Positions 51,741 to 64,000 of a stretch of DNA of 64,000 nucleotides are shown piece after piece. The stretch's first letter is position 1. Each line of letters starts with the position of its first letter. The position numbers were made by a program, and so were the translations under genes. The DNA comes from Morchella semilibera (taxonomy: Eukaryota > Ascomycota > Pezizomycetes > Pezizales > Morchellaceae), in assembly GCA_009192285.1 (NCBI GenBank), contig WBVU01000009.1:1984001-2048000 (forward strand). Direction: 5' to 3'. A model generated the notes under the pieces. It saw only the letters and a program-made list of their open reading frames with translations, made no database searches and was not told the DNA's origin.

Positions 51741-52739
51741 TTTGAGATGTGTAGCTTGAACTAAGATAGATGCCGGCCTTCGGTTTTACGGATGTTGATA
51801 TATTCAGTTTCGGCTCGTACCGGTGGGTGAAACAGTAATTTCGCGGCGAATTAAGAACACAGCTCGACAGACGCTCTGGAACGGAACAAAAATCTTATTA
51901 TAATGAAGGAATTTTCCCACCAAGGGCCATTTTAACGAAAGATTAGTGGCGTAGAGGATTCGTTTATCGGACCAGCAAGTGGTGGGGTTGGACTTCAGTT
52001 CAGTTGTCACGCCAGAAAATCTTGAAGGGAGGAAGGGAAGGTCGGCACAACACGGTAGCCGTTGTCTTACTTTACCCCACCATGCTTTATGGATCTCTAC
52101 GCACACTGGTTCGCGCAACATCGTTGAGTGTCAGTTGCGCCGCCTTTCCAGATCTCGAATTCTAGAGAATTTTTTCCCGGAGGAAATATCAACATACCCC
52201 GGAACATCTAGGATATTTAATTTTTCAGACCTAGGTGCAAAATACCAGGCGCGCGTGCTACTTTGCTTGTTATGGCTGGATGTGTGTATAAGTATAAACC
52301 CGCGAAGAAAATCACAATTATATTAGGGGGTAAAACTTTCACCATGTGTCCAAAGTTAATATTTCGCCGATCTAAAAAGCGGTAATTGAATATGCTGTGC
52401 CGGAGTATTTTCACAACCAGTACAAAATACAAAACTTCTCATTATACATTCCTTGGGCGGTTAACCAGACAATTGAGGGGGCCGTCACCTCTCACAACAT
52501 TAAATTTTGGTGTCAATTGTCAAAATTGACACTTTGTAAATACCCTCTATTAACAAAAACGAGCTTTCAAGCCTTCTAAGTGGCTAAAGAAAAGAAGCTC
52601 TATAATTTCGCTCACAAATTTCCCATGTATTGCAAGCGCAAGAGAATCGGAGGAAGAAAAGTAAACTACACTTTTTATATGGTATCATTTCTCCCTCCGC
52701 CCTATCCTTTATTGCGATAATACCATGTCAATACAAACT
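51741..52739. other. intergenic region
   Basis: About 1 kb between the small hypothetical gene and QCR6. It presumably carries the promoter of the former and the 3' UTR of the latter. No gene is recognised. Confidence 0.5.
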
Positions 52740-53371
52740 TTACTTCAGCTTTGCGAAGATCTTGGGGGCGGCGCATGTGGTGGCGCAGTGAAGGACATGG
52801 AAGACTAGATTCCAAATATCAATTCAAGTCAGTCAAAGTATTGAAGGCTGAGGCTATTGGGGCAACCGCAGAGATAATAGGGAACTGTACACTCTTCGAC
52901 ACAGTCCTCCTTGGGACCGGGGGCATCCTCGGAGGCAGCGGCAGTGACTCGCTCAACACATTCGTCGTAATGGTGCTTGTATGGTCTGCATTCCTTGGAG
53001 TTGGTGCACTCTATACTATAATCAGCGAATTCAATTCATTTTTATTTGTTTCTAAAACACCTAAGAACCTCAACGCCGTGATGTCCCGGCATTCCCGGGT
53101 AAACACAAATTGGAGAAAGGCATACCTTCTGTGATCGCTGGGGCAGGATCCTCAGGCTCCTCCTCCTCCTCCTCCTCCTCCTCCTCCTCCTCCGCCGCCG
53201 CCGCCGCCGCCGCCTCCTCCTTCTCGGCCTCTTCGGCCTCTTCCTTCTCTTCCTTGGGCTCCTCCTGCTCCTGGGTTGTGATTCCTTCTCCTCAGCTGCT
53301 GGCGCTTCGGCCTGGACCTCAGTGATACTGAGGGAGTTGTAGAGATCAGAGATGAATGATGAAAGTGGCAT
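52740..53371 (-). CDS. QCR6: cytochrome bc1 complex subunit 6 (acidic hinge protein)
   Basis: Acidic subunit of mitochondrial complex III that assists the interaction of cytochrome c1 with cytochrome c. Exons on the minus strand are 53371-53126, 53010-52891 and 52804-52740, about 143 residues if one frame break is allowed for (yeast Qcr6 is 147). The C-terminal half is unmistakable: ECTNSKECRPYKHHYDECVE, then EDCVEEFFHVLHCATTC and AAPKIFAKLK, with the paired cysteines of the hinge hairpin. The N-terminal half is a Glu/Ala tract encoded by GAG and GCG microsatellites. After AEAPAAEEK the written frame becomes poly-Arg. One extra base near the CC at 53284-53285 switches it to the expected poly-Glu frame and makes the exon phases fit. 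The poly-Arg reading is therefore out of frame. Confidence 0.93.
53157..53218. repeat. coding trinucleotide microsatellite in QCR6
   Basis: On the plus strand, tandem CTC units run into tandem CGC/GCC units. In the QCR6 frame they encode Glu then Ala tracts. Length changes here would alter the acidic tail without breaking frame. Confidence 0.85.
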
Positions 53372-54479
53372 CTTCAATAATTTGGTGGGGGGGGGAGCGG
53401 GGTGGTTGAGTCGATACGAAAAGGAAACGGAACGTTGAAGTTGCAAAGATTGAACCTGAAATGACCCACTGATGATTGGCGGGACCTGATTACATAATAA
53501 CTAATCACGTGATCCAACCTTGACTTTCATGAGTTGCATATTAAAGACAAAATGTCCTGCTCATTTGTACTATAGATCTAGTAACATGTACTATATTATG
53601 AGCACCAAGAAATAATAACCCAAGCCTCTGAATAATCTTCGATGCTTCGCACCGGTTATTCCAGGTGATACTAAACATTGGTTCTACATCCTGGCGATCA
53701 TGGGAATAAGAAATATCACAGGTAGTTGGACCTTGGTATCGTTTCCTAATCGACAACTCCGACAAAGCCTCAATACTGGTGTTTGCGTATGTGGGGTAGA
53801 ATCTAATAACCTCTTGAAACGAGGTTGGAGGAACCTCAAGAGGGGGGGGATAAGCCTTGTTTTTAGATTACATGTAATTGCATGTACTATTAAAAGCGCC
53901 CAAAATGCAGTGCCTTTGTGTGAAGTAGCTACGTACATGGGCGCCTGGGAAATCAACCGGTAACGCATAAGACTTGGCAAAATTGGTAATCCCTCAACCA
54001 AATCGAACACTCTCAAACTTCATCTCCGACCTCGTCCCTTTGGGAGTATAGAGATAAAGCTTCCCATCCATTCATCAAAATATCCAGCGACAGCTTTGGA
54101 AGTCAGCGCGGCCTTAAGTTATTGTGTTGTGTTGCGTCGTGCATGCCCCTCCAGCTACGATTGTAAGTCCCAAATTCGTCGTTGCTCTGGAGTACCTCCT
54201 CCTCCACCCATCATCTACTTGCTGCTATCGCTTCCATCAAACATCGATTGCACACTTCACTGTTTTCATCCTAGCCAGGTCTTCTTTGAACTTTGGGAGA
54301 CATCTTCTGGTTCATCATCAAGCGAGGACGTTTCGTTTGACTATTTTTGCCGGGGTGAATCATCCGAAATAAGCTAATTTTTCCTAGTATCAAAGCTTCA
54401 TCCATCCTCCCACTCATATTATCATTTCACCCAACGAGGTCTCCTCTCAAGGAGATTTCAAGTCCCCTCCTTTGCCATC
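53372..54479. other. divergent intergenic region, QCR6 / BLM10
   Basis: About 1.1 kb between divergent starts. It has a G-rich stretch just upstream of QCR6 (about 53384-53400) and TACATGTA at 53869. Frames at 54096-54377 are probably BLM10 5' UTR. Confidence 0.5.
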
Positions 54480-57400
54480 ATGAGCAAAATGTCAGAGTAC
54501 CTAGCGGCCCATATTGGAGCCAACGGGAATGATCAGGCAGCTTCAGGCGCAACCAGTCCCGGAGCCGAGTGGCGAGATGATGTTGAAGGCGACTCGCAGA
54601 CCCGCTACAGACCCCGATCTTATCCATATTTCAGATACCTCCCCTACAAGGTTGAAGACGAGGCTGAGAGACAGAGGAACCTGGAAGAGATCATCAAGCA
54701 CCTTTACATCTCTATTGAAGCTGGAGACTTTGCTCCGGGGGCGGTTCATTGGTCGAGGGAGCTAAGAAGCTGGCTGACATTAAAATTTGATCCTCCAAGG
54801 AAGACCAGAGTCAAGCTTGCAAAGCTCTACTATGAGCTAGCTATGGCTCCTGGTTGGATCCTGGGGTTGCCGAGAGATTTGCTAGCATGTTTATGGTTCT
54901 TACAAAGTATTTTTCCTACATTCCCTTTGTTATGAGTGCCTTTGATTCGCTACTGGCGTGGAAACACCCACTGGTTTTGTCTCTCACAATACTGTACGAT
55001 CCCATAATTAAAATGAATGCTAAGAATATACAAGGCGAAAACACTATCTGCGTCCTGGAAAAGATCTTATCTTGGATTGGAGGCCCCTCTTCAAAGAACT
55101 CAAAGTATTTGTGCTACCACAGGAGTCGGGATTTGTCCATACGACTTCAATAAAAAAGAGCGTGAGGACATTAACGAAGATGTGTTCCTTTGCACAGCTT
55201 TATTTTGACCCGGAAGAGATTACATCAATGTTCGAAGAGTTCCTACCTTATGTAAGACTTAGTCTATCCACTATCAATTTGAGGGGAAATATTGATAGTT
55301 ATATAGTTTAGTACTTCTTTCTCAGAGGGAGGTTTTGTGGTAGTTGGACTCTTGAATCTGCTTCTTCCAACTGGGCCGCCGCCGCCGGACAATCCGAAGC
55401 TCCAACCAGCTTACTATCTTCCCAGTGAGCAACCTCCCTTGCAGAACAAAACACGAGAGTCATAACACTAACCCCAAATAGCTTTATTTCACCTGTGGTC
55501 ACTTGTAAATCGTTCCAGAACGTTTGATGTTAATTTTATGGATATGCTCTCACGATTGGCTCGAGATATGCTGCCATGCAAACACATTCCGTTCAGTCAG
55601 TACGGTATCTTCACCAAAGAGCAATCCACCTTAATATTCACTGCAATTTTACGGCTTCTGGAGATACCGGTTGGCCAGGCAACCTCCCCATATAGCACCG
55701 TCGTGGATATGAACATCGGTTTGGCTATGGCTTTAGAGAGAGACCAAAGAAAAAACCCCGTGGCGCATCATATTGCAAGATGGATTGTTATGTCTCTGTC
55801 ACCTCATTCACTTAATGGGCCAGATTCTATCCTCTCCAATCTTGAAGGTTTAGTTCAGGCCGTTGAAACATTTTTTCACCCCTCAAATACAGGCAGCTGG
55901 ACAAAGACACTTTCCCAGCTTGTCTATTATCTGGCAGACTTCTTCGTTATGAGGTGGAATAGGGAACGGAGTGGGGAAATGGAGGTTCCAGAAGATCGGA
56001 GACTAACCCCTGAGCTTAAGAGGCGTTTTGTTATGTGCTTGAAAGAGGTTATCTTTATGGGTATTTATGCAAAGAGCAACACAGCAATGAGTTTCTCACT
56101 ATCTTCCCTACAAAGCTTAGCATACCTGGAGCCCGATCTCATCCTACCAGGAGCTTTACAAAGAATTTATCCCAGTATGCAGGGATTGGTAGAAGTACAT
56201 CGAACAACTTCTTCGTTGCGCTCTCTGCAGGTGCTTTCCCGGATTATGGTTAAGACTAGGGGATTTCGAAACCACGTCACAACCCTATTGGGCCTTGCTC
56301 TTCCTGGGATTGACGCCAATGATCTAGACAAGACACTACATACTCTATCATTCGTCCAAGCTGTGGCTTACAACATCCCCTTCAGAAATTTAACTGAAGA
56401 TGAAGAGGGTGGAGGGGGTGGAAGTTTCCTTGCCTTAGAATGGGTTGGCTCTGAAGTAGAAAGGCTTGAAAGAGAGGGCGCGGAGGTTGTGATCAATTAT
56501 GACGAAGAGTTGAATGATGAGACTGAAGCTGCAATACTCAGATCCTCAACCGCGGGGCTCAGCGAATTCCTAATATCATTTTGGGGCGTGTTTTCACCTT
56601 ATTGGAAAATTTGCCAGATGCATCTCGGGTTCGTAGCGGTTCTCCGGAAGAGCATATTGTTAACACATTGCCGGCGGCCTTTACACCACTTCTTGCTGCA
56701 TTATCTCCAGAACTCTACGATATTGCCCTCCAAAAAATCACTGATTTTGTGGGCAGCCACGTTATTCATCAAGCTCGTGATGCGATGGCATTTATTTGCA
56801 ATTCATTATGTAAAGTGAATCCAGAAAAGGCGCTGAAACAGTTGGTGCCCGTTTTGATTCGCAATATTCGAACGGAGATCGACGAGAATGGCGCTGCTTC
56901 AACACGAAACACAGGCTCTGATGTTCTCCCAAGAGACAGAGGTCTTGTTTGGAACGTGAGCATTTTGAGCATGTGTGTTGTCCATATTGGGGATGCAGTA
57001 TTAAATCATAAGAAAGAATTGTTGGATATCGCAGCTTTCATGCAAAAGAGGTGCAAGGGAATTCCCACAGTTCATGTCTCTAACTTTATCCATCATTTGT
57101 TACTCAATTTGACAGTTGTGTATACTGTAGATTACGGACTTGTCGAGCCAACTGAAGGTAGGATTCTAAATCTTAAGGTTGATTCAATCAACAAGCTAAT
57201 ATAGTTTATAGCATGTGGAATTGAAGCCTGGGGAAAGGTCTATAATCCCAATGATCTCAGCATCCGCTGGCACAATCCTTCGCAAGCGGAAATCGAATTT
57301 GCTGTGGAGTTATTCACATCTCAGGCTGGGAATGCCTTAGAGGCGCTGACATCACTTACTAGTGGTGAATCTGATGTGAAACGAGATGGAACCGGAAAAG

Positions 57401-60400
57401 AATGGTCTGATGAAGTTTCTAGAAACTTGGTCTTACTTAGACTCGTCATCTCTGGAGTTTCTGTATTATTCGACCCCCTACGAGTTCCAGGGGAGCTCTG
57501 GTCGAGAAAGAAAAGAAAGAAGAAGACGTGGAGATGGAAGATGCGGATGGGGAGTCAAACGATGGCCCTAATAGTGACGAGCCTATGGGTGAAGCACAGG
57601 ATGACGATGTGAAGCCAACTTACAGATATCCAGCAGGGTATTTCTTCAAAAGTCCAGAAGATCCACTCTATATCACTGTTCACGAGTTGCGTGATAAACT
57701 AGGGGAAGTATTACATAAAGTTCATGTCTTCTTGACTAAGTCTCAAGAGGATGATGTCCCTTGTTTTAATGCTCTATATACGGTACAAAAGATTCCTGAG
57801 CCTGTATTCATATTAATCTAAAGCTAACATTTTCCAGGCTTATCGCTCGTGGTTCGTAGATATTGGTATCGAGAGGTCGGCACACGTACTAGATAGAGTG
57901 ACCCGTCTTTTCGCTGCGGACATTCACCCATTCAAAGTTAGCGGATTGCGAAAAAACTACCCTCGCCCCCTTTTACTACGAAGGGCCAATGTTTACCATC
58001 TCCAGCGTCTTAGGCATAATGCTGGGCCTCGACCGTTGTCCGTAATGGATAAGACGCTTTTATTGGATCTCGCAGAATCATGTGTATCACTTTACACTGA
58101 GATTCGCCGACACGCCCAGAGCGCTGGAGACTCGGCAACAAAAGTTATTATTGGCGCGAGACCTCTTGTGATCCCGCCACTTCTTGCCGCTTTTGAAGAG
58201 TCCTTGAAGACAAATGATTTCCGTCGTATGAAGGGTGCCATGTACAGCCTTCTATTTGGATCTCTGGCCAAGACTGCTGGCCGAGATTGGAGATACACTC
58301 CTTCGTTGATTAAAGCATTTATTGCAGCAAGCACGGCGGATAAACCGTCCGTTCAAAAGCTTGCTACAAATGCGGTTTATCAAGTTATGGATTATGGGCG
58401 GCCATTAGAGCGTATGGTAATACTAAATGAGGAAACCGTCAGAAGAATTGCGCCGAACGAAGACCTTCTCGCTGTTATTGCCAAAAAGCGAGAGCAAATT
58501 GCAAGGAAAAGAAAGCGGATCGAAGGCAAGAAGGCCGATCTTGCACTGGAGCTTGTTGAGCTTGCAAAGAATTCTCATTGGAAGACTGCTAGCCGCACGG
58601 CAACTGTTGTTGTCAATCTCGGGTTGAGATTTCAAACAATTGCGCCAAGCTCCATGCTCGAATTAACAACCAAGGGAACTATTGACAGTCATCCTGGCCT
58701 GAGAGGGCTATACTCAGGTGCTTTGGTCGCCCTTTTCTGCCTTATCGAACTCAGAGCCACCTGTGAGCATAACTATCGAAATTTCCTCCTAGATAAGCTT
58801 ACCTTGCCAAACAAGCTCTTGGTACCGACCAGGTCAAATGACCCAAATTGGACTGAAGAGTTCTTGGATTCTTTTACAAAGCCAGATGCTCAGTACTACG
58901 TAGATCACGATTACCCTGGGTGGCTAGTATGGGGCAAAAACTTTCCAGCATATGAAGTAAATCCAAGGGAGGGACTACAGTTTGATGAAGTTGAAACCAA
59001 CGCCCGCAAGACAATTGCCAATATACTTGACAGGAATTGGTTCAGGTCTTTTTTCGAATATCTCAAACAAGAGCCGCGCGATGGGTCGCCAGATCGGTTC
59101 AGAATGGCCAGCTCAATGCTACTCCAGTTTGCTTTTGAGCTGGTTAGAGATGGATTGACGCCCGTGACTTACAATGAAATCGAGGAAGAGACTGTTGCCA
59201 TCTTTGAGGACGGAAGTGACAAGCACCAACACCGAGCAACAGCAGAGATACTTGGGGCTCTCGTTTCTGCCTACAGAGATTCTACAGTCGAGAACCGAGA
59301 TGCAATGTGGAGTCATGTCTTCCCAATTGTGAAGAGAATATTTGAGGACGGCCTCACCCCAGAAAATTCCTCTTATTGGTCTTCATTCTTACATCTTGTT
59401 CTGGTAGGTTATCTAAGATGGATATAACTCGTGCACTTGCTGACTCTATTTTCAGCAAGGGAAAGATCTTAGGCGGTCATGGCCCATTGTTGAATGGCTG
59501 ACCAATTTCAGGTTAGATATGAGCTCGAATGCTGCATTCAAGGAAAGCTCAAAGGTTCAACTTCTACAGCAGTGTATCCTTGAAGCTGGATGGCATTTCA
59601 GATTGGAAAAACCAATTTTGGAAGATTTCCTAAAGCATATCGATCATCCATACAAAGGTAGTTAACCACATCAACCCAAGTCTGTAGTCAACTGTCATAT
59701 TAATCTTCCGGTATAGGTGTGAGAGAGGCAATGGGACAAACACTAGGAAGTCTTTACCGATCCAGACATTACGAATCTTATAAAGACGTGAAAACCCTAA
59801 TGGATACTCAAGGAAGGATTTCATCGGTTGGAAGCACTCCATACAAACCAACTGCAGAATTTTCTGAAACAATCACTGATGTGTTTAAACGACTTGAAAA
59901 ATGGCGCCATGAACGCACACCCGGCCAGCAAGCCCCATCATCATACACAGCAGGAAGTAAGACGGTGCTTCTGTGGCTAGATACAACCCTATCATCCCAC
60001 GAATGCACGCAATTGATCCCCTTCTTCCCTGACCTATTCATGGGTGAAATGTTGCACATGATGGATATCAAAGAAGACCCGGAATTGATGTCGCTTGCGT
60101 ATCATGTGTTCAGACATCTTCCTAACATCCCACTTCCTTATAAAGAAGACCACTCCTTCATTTCGGCTCTCATTCGCATCGGAACTACATCACCTTTGTG
60201 GCATCAAAGACTGCGTGTTTTGATTAATATGCAGGTCATATACTTCCGGCGCCTATTTCTTATTACAGCCCAGGAGAAAGAGCGAATTTTCACTTGTGTC
60301 TCAACCATGCTAGAAGACTCGCAGCTCGAAGTTAGGCTTGGGGCCGCAACAACACTTTCTGGGATGGTTCGATGTTCACCAGTCCGCCTTCGTGAGGGGA

Positions 60401-60830
60401 TTGTACAAGAACTCAAGAAAAGATTTACCAAAATGTTGAATAGTAATCGACTGCCGAAAAGATCACCGGCCGGAACCCCAACGCCAGATTACAATCGCAT
60501 CATCTTGCTACGGCACGCAGCGGTACTCGGACTCGGCGCTCTAGTACAGGCATTCCCTTACACATCCCCGCCACCTACTTGGCTACCGGAAGTTTTGGCA
60601 ACACTGGCAGTTAAAGCTGCAGCGGACCCGGGAATGGTGGGCAAGAGTGTCAAATCAGCTTTAGGAGAGTTCAAAAAGACTAGACAGGACACATGGCATG
60701 TAGATGTAAAGGTATAACTACTTTTAACTCTATATGCTGAATAACTTACTGACACCACAAACTATAGGCCTTTACCCCAGATCAACTTGAGGACCTTGAA
60801 GGTGTACTGTGGAAAAGCTACTTTGCGTAG
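54480..60830 (+). CDS. BLM10: proteasome activator Blm10 / PA200
   Basis: HEAT-repeat protein that caps the 20S proteasome independently of ATP. Nine exons: 54480-54906, 55035-55251, 55307-55424, 55482-57157, 57212-57782, 57838-59403, 59456-59657, 59717-60711 and 60768-60830, about 1945 residues, the family's usual size. Recognisable blocks are SYPYFRYLPYKVEDE, DLILDWRPLFKELKVF, WSLVNRSRTFDVNFMDML, PAGYFFKSPEDPLYITVHEL and the C-terminal AFTPDQLEDLEGVLWKSYFA. Three single-base losses interrupt it: the TT at 54854-54855 (expected APGLDPGVAERFASMF), the TTTT at 56579-56582 (expected ISFLGRVFTLLENLPD) and the GGGG at 57490-57493 (expected GALVEKEKKEEDVEME). With one base added at each, every exon phase closes. 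The last residues are YFA, where yeast and human proteins have YYA. The second ATG (54489) could be the start instead. Confidence 0.95.
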
Positions 60831-62902
60831 ATACGCAGAACGGAGATTCGTGGTAAGGGGGTGGTGGGATATATGGGTTCCGCAGGGGACTTAGTTCAGT
60901 GTGCCTTTCTTTTGTACTAGAGTTGATGCATAAAGGCTACAGGGCTGTCTCTTTTATTCTCTACTTTGATAAGCCCTTAGTTTGAATAAAATTCATAGCA
61001 TCGGGTACCTAATGAAGGTTTGGATCTGTAACATAAACATCTTATCATTCATAACCAAGTGCATGGAAAGAAAGGAGTGTTGTCCAAGAGCTTTTGCTAG
61101 CGACTAATAAGCACACAGTATTCGTCAAACTTGTTTGCTACTGATGCTCCTTGACTAGTTTTAAACTTGAAAGATTTTGTTGGGCATGTGGTGTCACTCG
61201 GGGATCTTATTTGCGAACTAAGGGTTTGCGGATAGCGACTCGCATTCAGACTTGCATGTATGTACTCCCAGTTTGTGCTCCCAGTTTGTGCTCGGGTATA
61301 ATTAAAGAGCCATCAATCTTTCCTTTTGTTCGCTTTATCAGCTTGGCAATATCAAACAGCTCTTATATATGATAGTAACTTCACTCGTTGACTTTATTTG
61401 GTTGTCTCTCTGGTTGAAACCCCGTCGAAGATCTTCCTAAATTTACATCACACTGCATGAATCTGCATGCTGTGCCCCCACACGGTGAGGTTAGAGTAGC
61501 TAGGTCCAGAAGATTTCGAGCAAATGTCAGAGTACACTGCTGGGCAGGACATCCTTGCAAGCAATAGTGTTCCAGTCTTAACATCCAGTGCACGTGCCCA
61601 TTAACTTCTCCAGCTAGGTTCTTTAAATGTAGTTATGACAAACTACCGACTTCACGGCGCTGGAATGACCCAATCGGAGTATCTGTTATTGTCAAAGTTT
61701 GTGCCGTATCTTGAGGTGACCCATGCATATTCTAGGAAGGCAAAGTATGTACCGCCAGATATTCGATACCGATATTTCCTGTGGGCCTAAACGTGGCAAT
61801 CATGAGGGCCGCCGTTTTTTTGGAGTAATGGATTCTAAACTTCATACTAGAAAGCAATGTCTGCCTTTCTGCCTTACAAGCGCACGTAAGCGTAAACAAT
61901 TGGATGGTCTATAGGCACATAAACACATCTGTTCGATAAGAGGATTCGGTACTCTAAAGTAGATCTCTGCAGCGTTCGAACACAAGAATAGCTCGAGTAC
62001 ATAGAGAAATGTATTTTAGCACTGTTCTGGGCTTAAAGTACAAGTAGGAACGTATTTTAGAAGCTGGGTAGATGTTAGGGCGGTTACATGTAGTGCGTTA
62101 CATACGTTGCTACATGGGCCTAGGAAGCGGAGTTTGTGACGACACGGGACAGGTGCCCTTTGGTTCTGCCGCCGCATGTTAGCGACAACTTACAGCTCTT
62201 TCCCATCGGATTTTTTTCCTCATCATCCGTCCCACACACATAATTCACACCCCCCCCTCTCTCCTCTTCCCCTTCTACCCTCTTCATCCCCCATTCTCAC
62301 TCCCTCAACCCCGCTTGTTTTACTTACGCTGCTGGTTTCCTCTGCACTCCTGAGGATTCGGCCATATCCAACTCCCTGTATTCATCCATCCAGGCGAGCC
62401 GCTGAGTGCAATTACTTTCTGAAGACCAGCTGTGATCTCATGCACAGATAGAACCCTACTGCATTGTCACAAGTTAATTCGTCCTAGAGACACTGTTACT
62501 CAATCTACTGTAGGCTTTTGTGCTTGGTATTTACGAGTCCTTCCTGAAGTACATCGCCGGATAAAAGCTTTAAGGCCTCTCTCTCTCTCTCTAAATATAT
62601 CTTTATCTCTCTCTCACACACTCTCTCTCACACTCTCGCTCTCACTCTCTTCTTCCTTTCTCGTTTTTTTTTTTAAGCAGCGACACAATTCAAACCATAT
62701 GCGGATTCTCTGGCAATAATTTGAAAAAATATACTTGGAAGTACCATTACTGCTACAATTAAACACCGAGTAAGACATTCTGATAACCCTACCAGCTTTC
62801 ATGACAGCTTTTATAATCCTAACATGGGGATGATTCAGCAATATTACGCATTACAAATTGCGTATCCTAAGGGAGCGATAGGGGTCTGAGGTATAAATTT
62901 GC
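60831..62902. other. gene-free stretch
   Basis: Holds the BLM10 3' UTR, TACATGTA at 62085, a C/T-rich tract near 62240-62300 and a CT/CA microsatellite near 62577-62660. No gene is convincing. Confidence 0.55.
62577..62660. repeat. CT/CA dinucleotide-rich tract
   Basis: Imperfect CTCTCT and CACACT runs upstream of the last gene; typical of a pyrimidine-rich fungal promoter or 5' UTR. Confidence 0.75.
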
Positions 62903-64000
62903 ATGCCTCCCGAGGGAAAAATCAGTTCGCGTAGGAGTCTTGAGGAGAGAATGGGCTACCCCCCATCTCGTCAGACCCGAAGTTATCATCAGTACAACAA
63001 CAGCAATCAGGGATACTCCAGGTCAAGGTCAATCGATAACCGCGCAAAACATAGTCATCGCGAGCAGGAACAGCTTGACTACGACGATAGCACTCCAGCT
63101 GGGTTCAATATGGAGGATATGTACGAGGAACAGCAAAAGAATGAAGGCCCCAACAAAAATCTTGAGGATCGCATCTCTAATTCCATGCCTGATCAAGATT
63201 ATAATGGGGACGCTTCCCCAGGAGCGGACGAAGAAGTCGATCAAAACGGGGGCGGTTCTACAAATGGGAATCAAAGGCTCCCAGGGTCCATTAAGGTACG
63301 GGTGGCTATCATTGACTACAGAGTATTTTACTAAATCTCACAGGATGATGGACAATCGGCCCTTAACAATGAGGTGACGGGTGACAATCATAAATCTGGA
63401 TATTTAGGGCTCAACACGAGCCAAAGTGGTGGAGGTTCGGCTGACAAGGAGACGAGTCCAACTACTTCGAAAGACTCTTCAGCCGCTTCTAAAGATGTAG
63501 ACCCGAACGAATTGCGTCAGAAGGTTCTTGAGTCGTTGGCTGAAAAGAAGAAAAAGGCTGCCGTGTTTATGAATCAGGAGAAAGAGGGAACTGGGAAATT
63601 AGACCTTTCCCCAGAAATCAAGGCGGTATCTGCTGCAAGCAACGGTGATCATGCCAGCGGTGTGGAAAATACCCAGCGTAAGGGATCTGCATCTAACCCA
63701 GAGCGTGATGCAGCTGTCAACGCTCTTCTAGCTGAGGCCATGATGGGCTCGGTAAAACCATCATCTGGTAAATCGGATACCACACCAACCGAGCCGTCTA
63801 AAGCTGGACTTAGGTCACCCATTGAAGATTCATTTGACCCAACTCGTCGCAAGAGACATTACCCAGATGACTTGAAGCTTCCTACAAAGTCGACAGGAAA
63901 TGAACACCATAAAAATGCTTCTCCTAGGACAGGTCCAGATCATGACCCTGACTCTTCTCGCCGGAGCAGTTTTGGGGGCCAATATTTCCCCTCAAATCGA
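62903..64000 (+). CDS. disordered protein of unknown function, 5' part only
   Basis: Exons 62903-63295 and 63344 onward join in phase; the gene continues past the window, giving at least 350 residues here. The sequence is low-complexity and hydrophilic: an Arg/Ser/Tyr-rich start (SRRSLEERMGYPPSRQTRSY), acidic Gln/Asn segments, then a short conserved-looking helix NELRQKVLESLAEKKKKAAV. The LRxxVLxS..KKK pattern resembles the N-terminal region of fungal Red1/ZFC3H1-like RNA-surveillance proteins, but this is a weak resemblance. The part seen has no folded domain. The ATG at 62903 is the first in frame; an upstream exon cannot be excluded. Confidence 0.75.

Noticed and set aside
53042-53446. Arg-rich 134-residue frame on the minus strand
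   Set aside because: It is QCR6 read one frame off through its GAG repeat; the Glu frame splices to the conserved C-terminus.

Overview
This is a nuclear contig from a filamentous ascomycete. Nearly every gene is split by short introns (about 45-140 bp) with fungal GT..AG borders. The window encodes a nuclear 49 kDa subunit of respiratory complex I, which excludes Saccharomyces-type yeasts. Products match Pezizomycotina proteins in length and motif layout; an early-diverging class such as Pezizomycetes is only a guess. No retroelement, virus-derived element, rRNA, tRNA or CRISPR was found.

Layout. 1-4953: gene-free. 4954-6301: intact Tc1-like DD34E transposase gene with two introns. 7673-9691 (-): RIO1 kinase. 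9.7-16.7 kb and 17.5-25.3 kb: two gene-poor blocks with short inverted-repeat elements, long poly(G) tracts and TACATGTA palindromes, separated by one small gene of unknown function (16746-17455). 25345-27058 (-): vacuolar Ca2+/H+ exchanger. 28708-30095 (+): UDP-galactose-type Golgi transporter. 30.1-33.1 kb: gene-free. From 33.1 kb the window is gene-dense: complex I 49 kDa (-), MDP1-like phosphatase (+), NUG1 GTPase (-), EngB/Mrx8 GTPase (+), proteasome ATPase Rpt6 (-), Sec61-gamma/Sss1 (+), DNAJC9-like J-protein (+), fructose-1,6-bisphosphatase (+), Mn superoxide dismutase (-), a small unknown protein (-), complex III hinge subunit QCR6 (-), Blm10/PA200 (+), and the 5' part of a disordered protein running off the end (+).

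The genes are housekeeping. Themes are ribosome biogenesis (RIO1, NUG1, mitochondrial EngB/Mrx8), mitochondrial respiration and its oxidative by-products (complex I 49 kDa, QCR6, SOD2), the proteasome (Rpt6, Blm10) and the secretory pathway/ion homeostasis (Sss1, nucleotide-sugar transporter, VCX1). Close head-to-head pairs (complex I 49 kDa/MDP1, RPT6/SSS1) probably share promoters.

The most striking sequence-level signals are: (1) five conserved genes (RIO1, VCX1, the transporter, QCR6, and BLM10 three times) each need exactly one extra base to keep their frame, and the EngB gene shows a possible one-base excess; unpolished sequence is the simplest explanation. (2) About 30 copies of the 8-bp palindrome TACATGTA, where about one is expected, none in a coding exon. 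(3) A nest of unrelated short inverted-repeat elements at 18.7-20.7 kb, one with arms differing almost only by transitions. (4) An intact transposase with an unusual insertion inside its catalytic core. All exon borders were read by eye and checked by phase arithmetic; no database search was possible.
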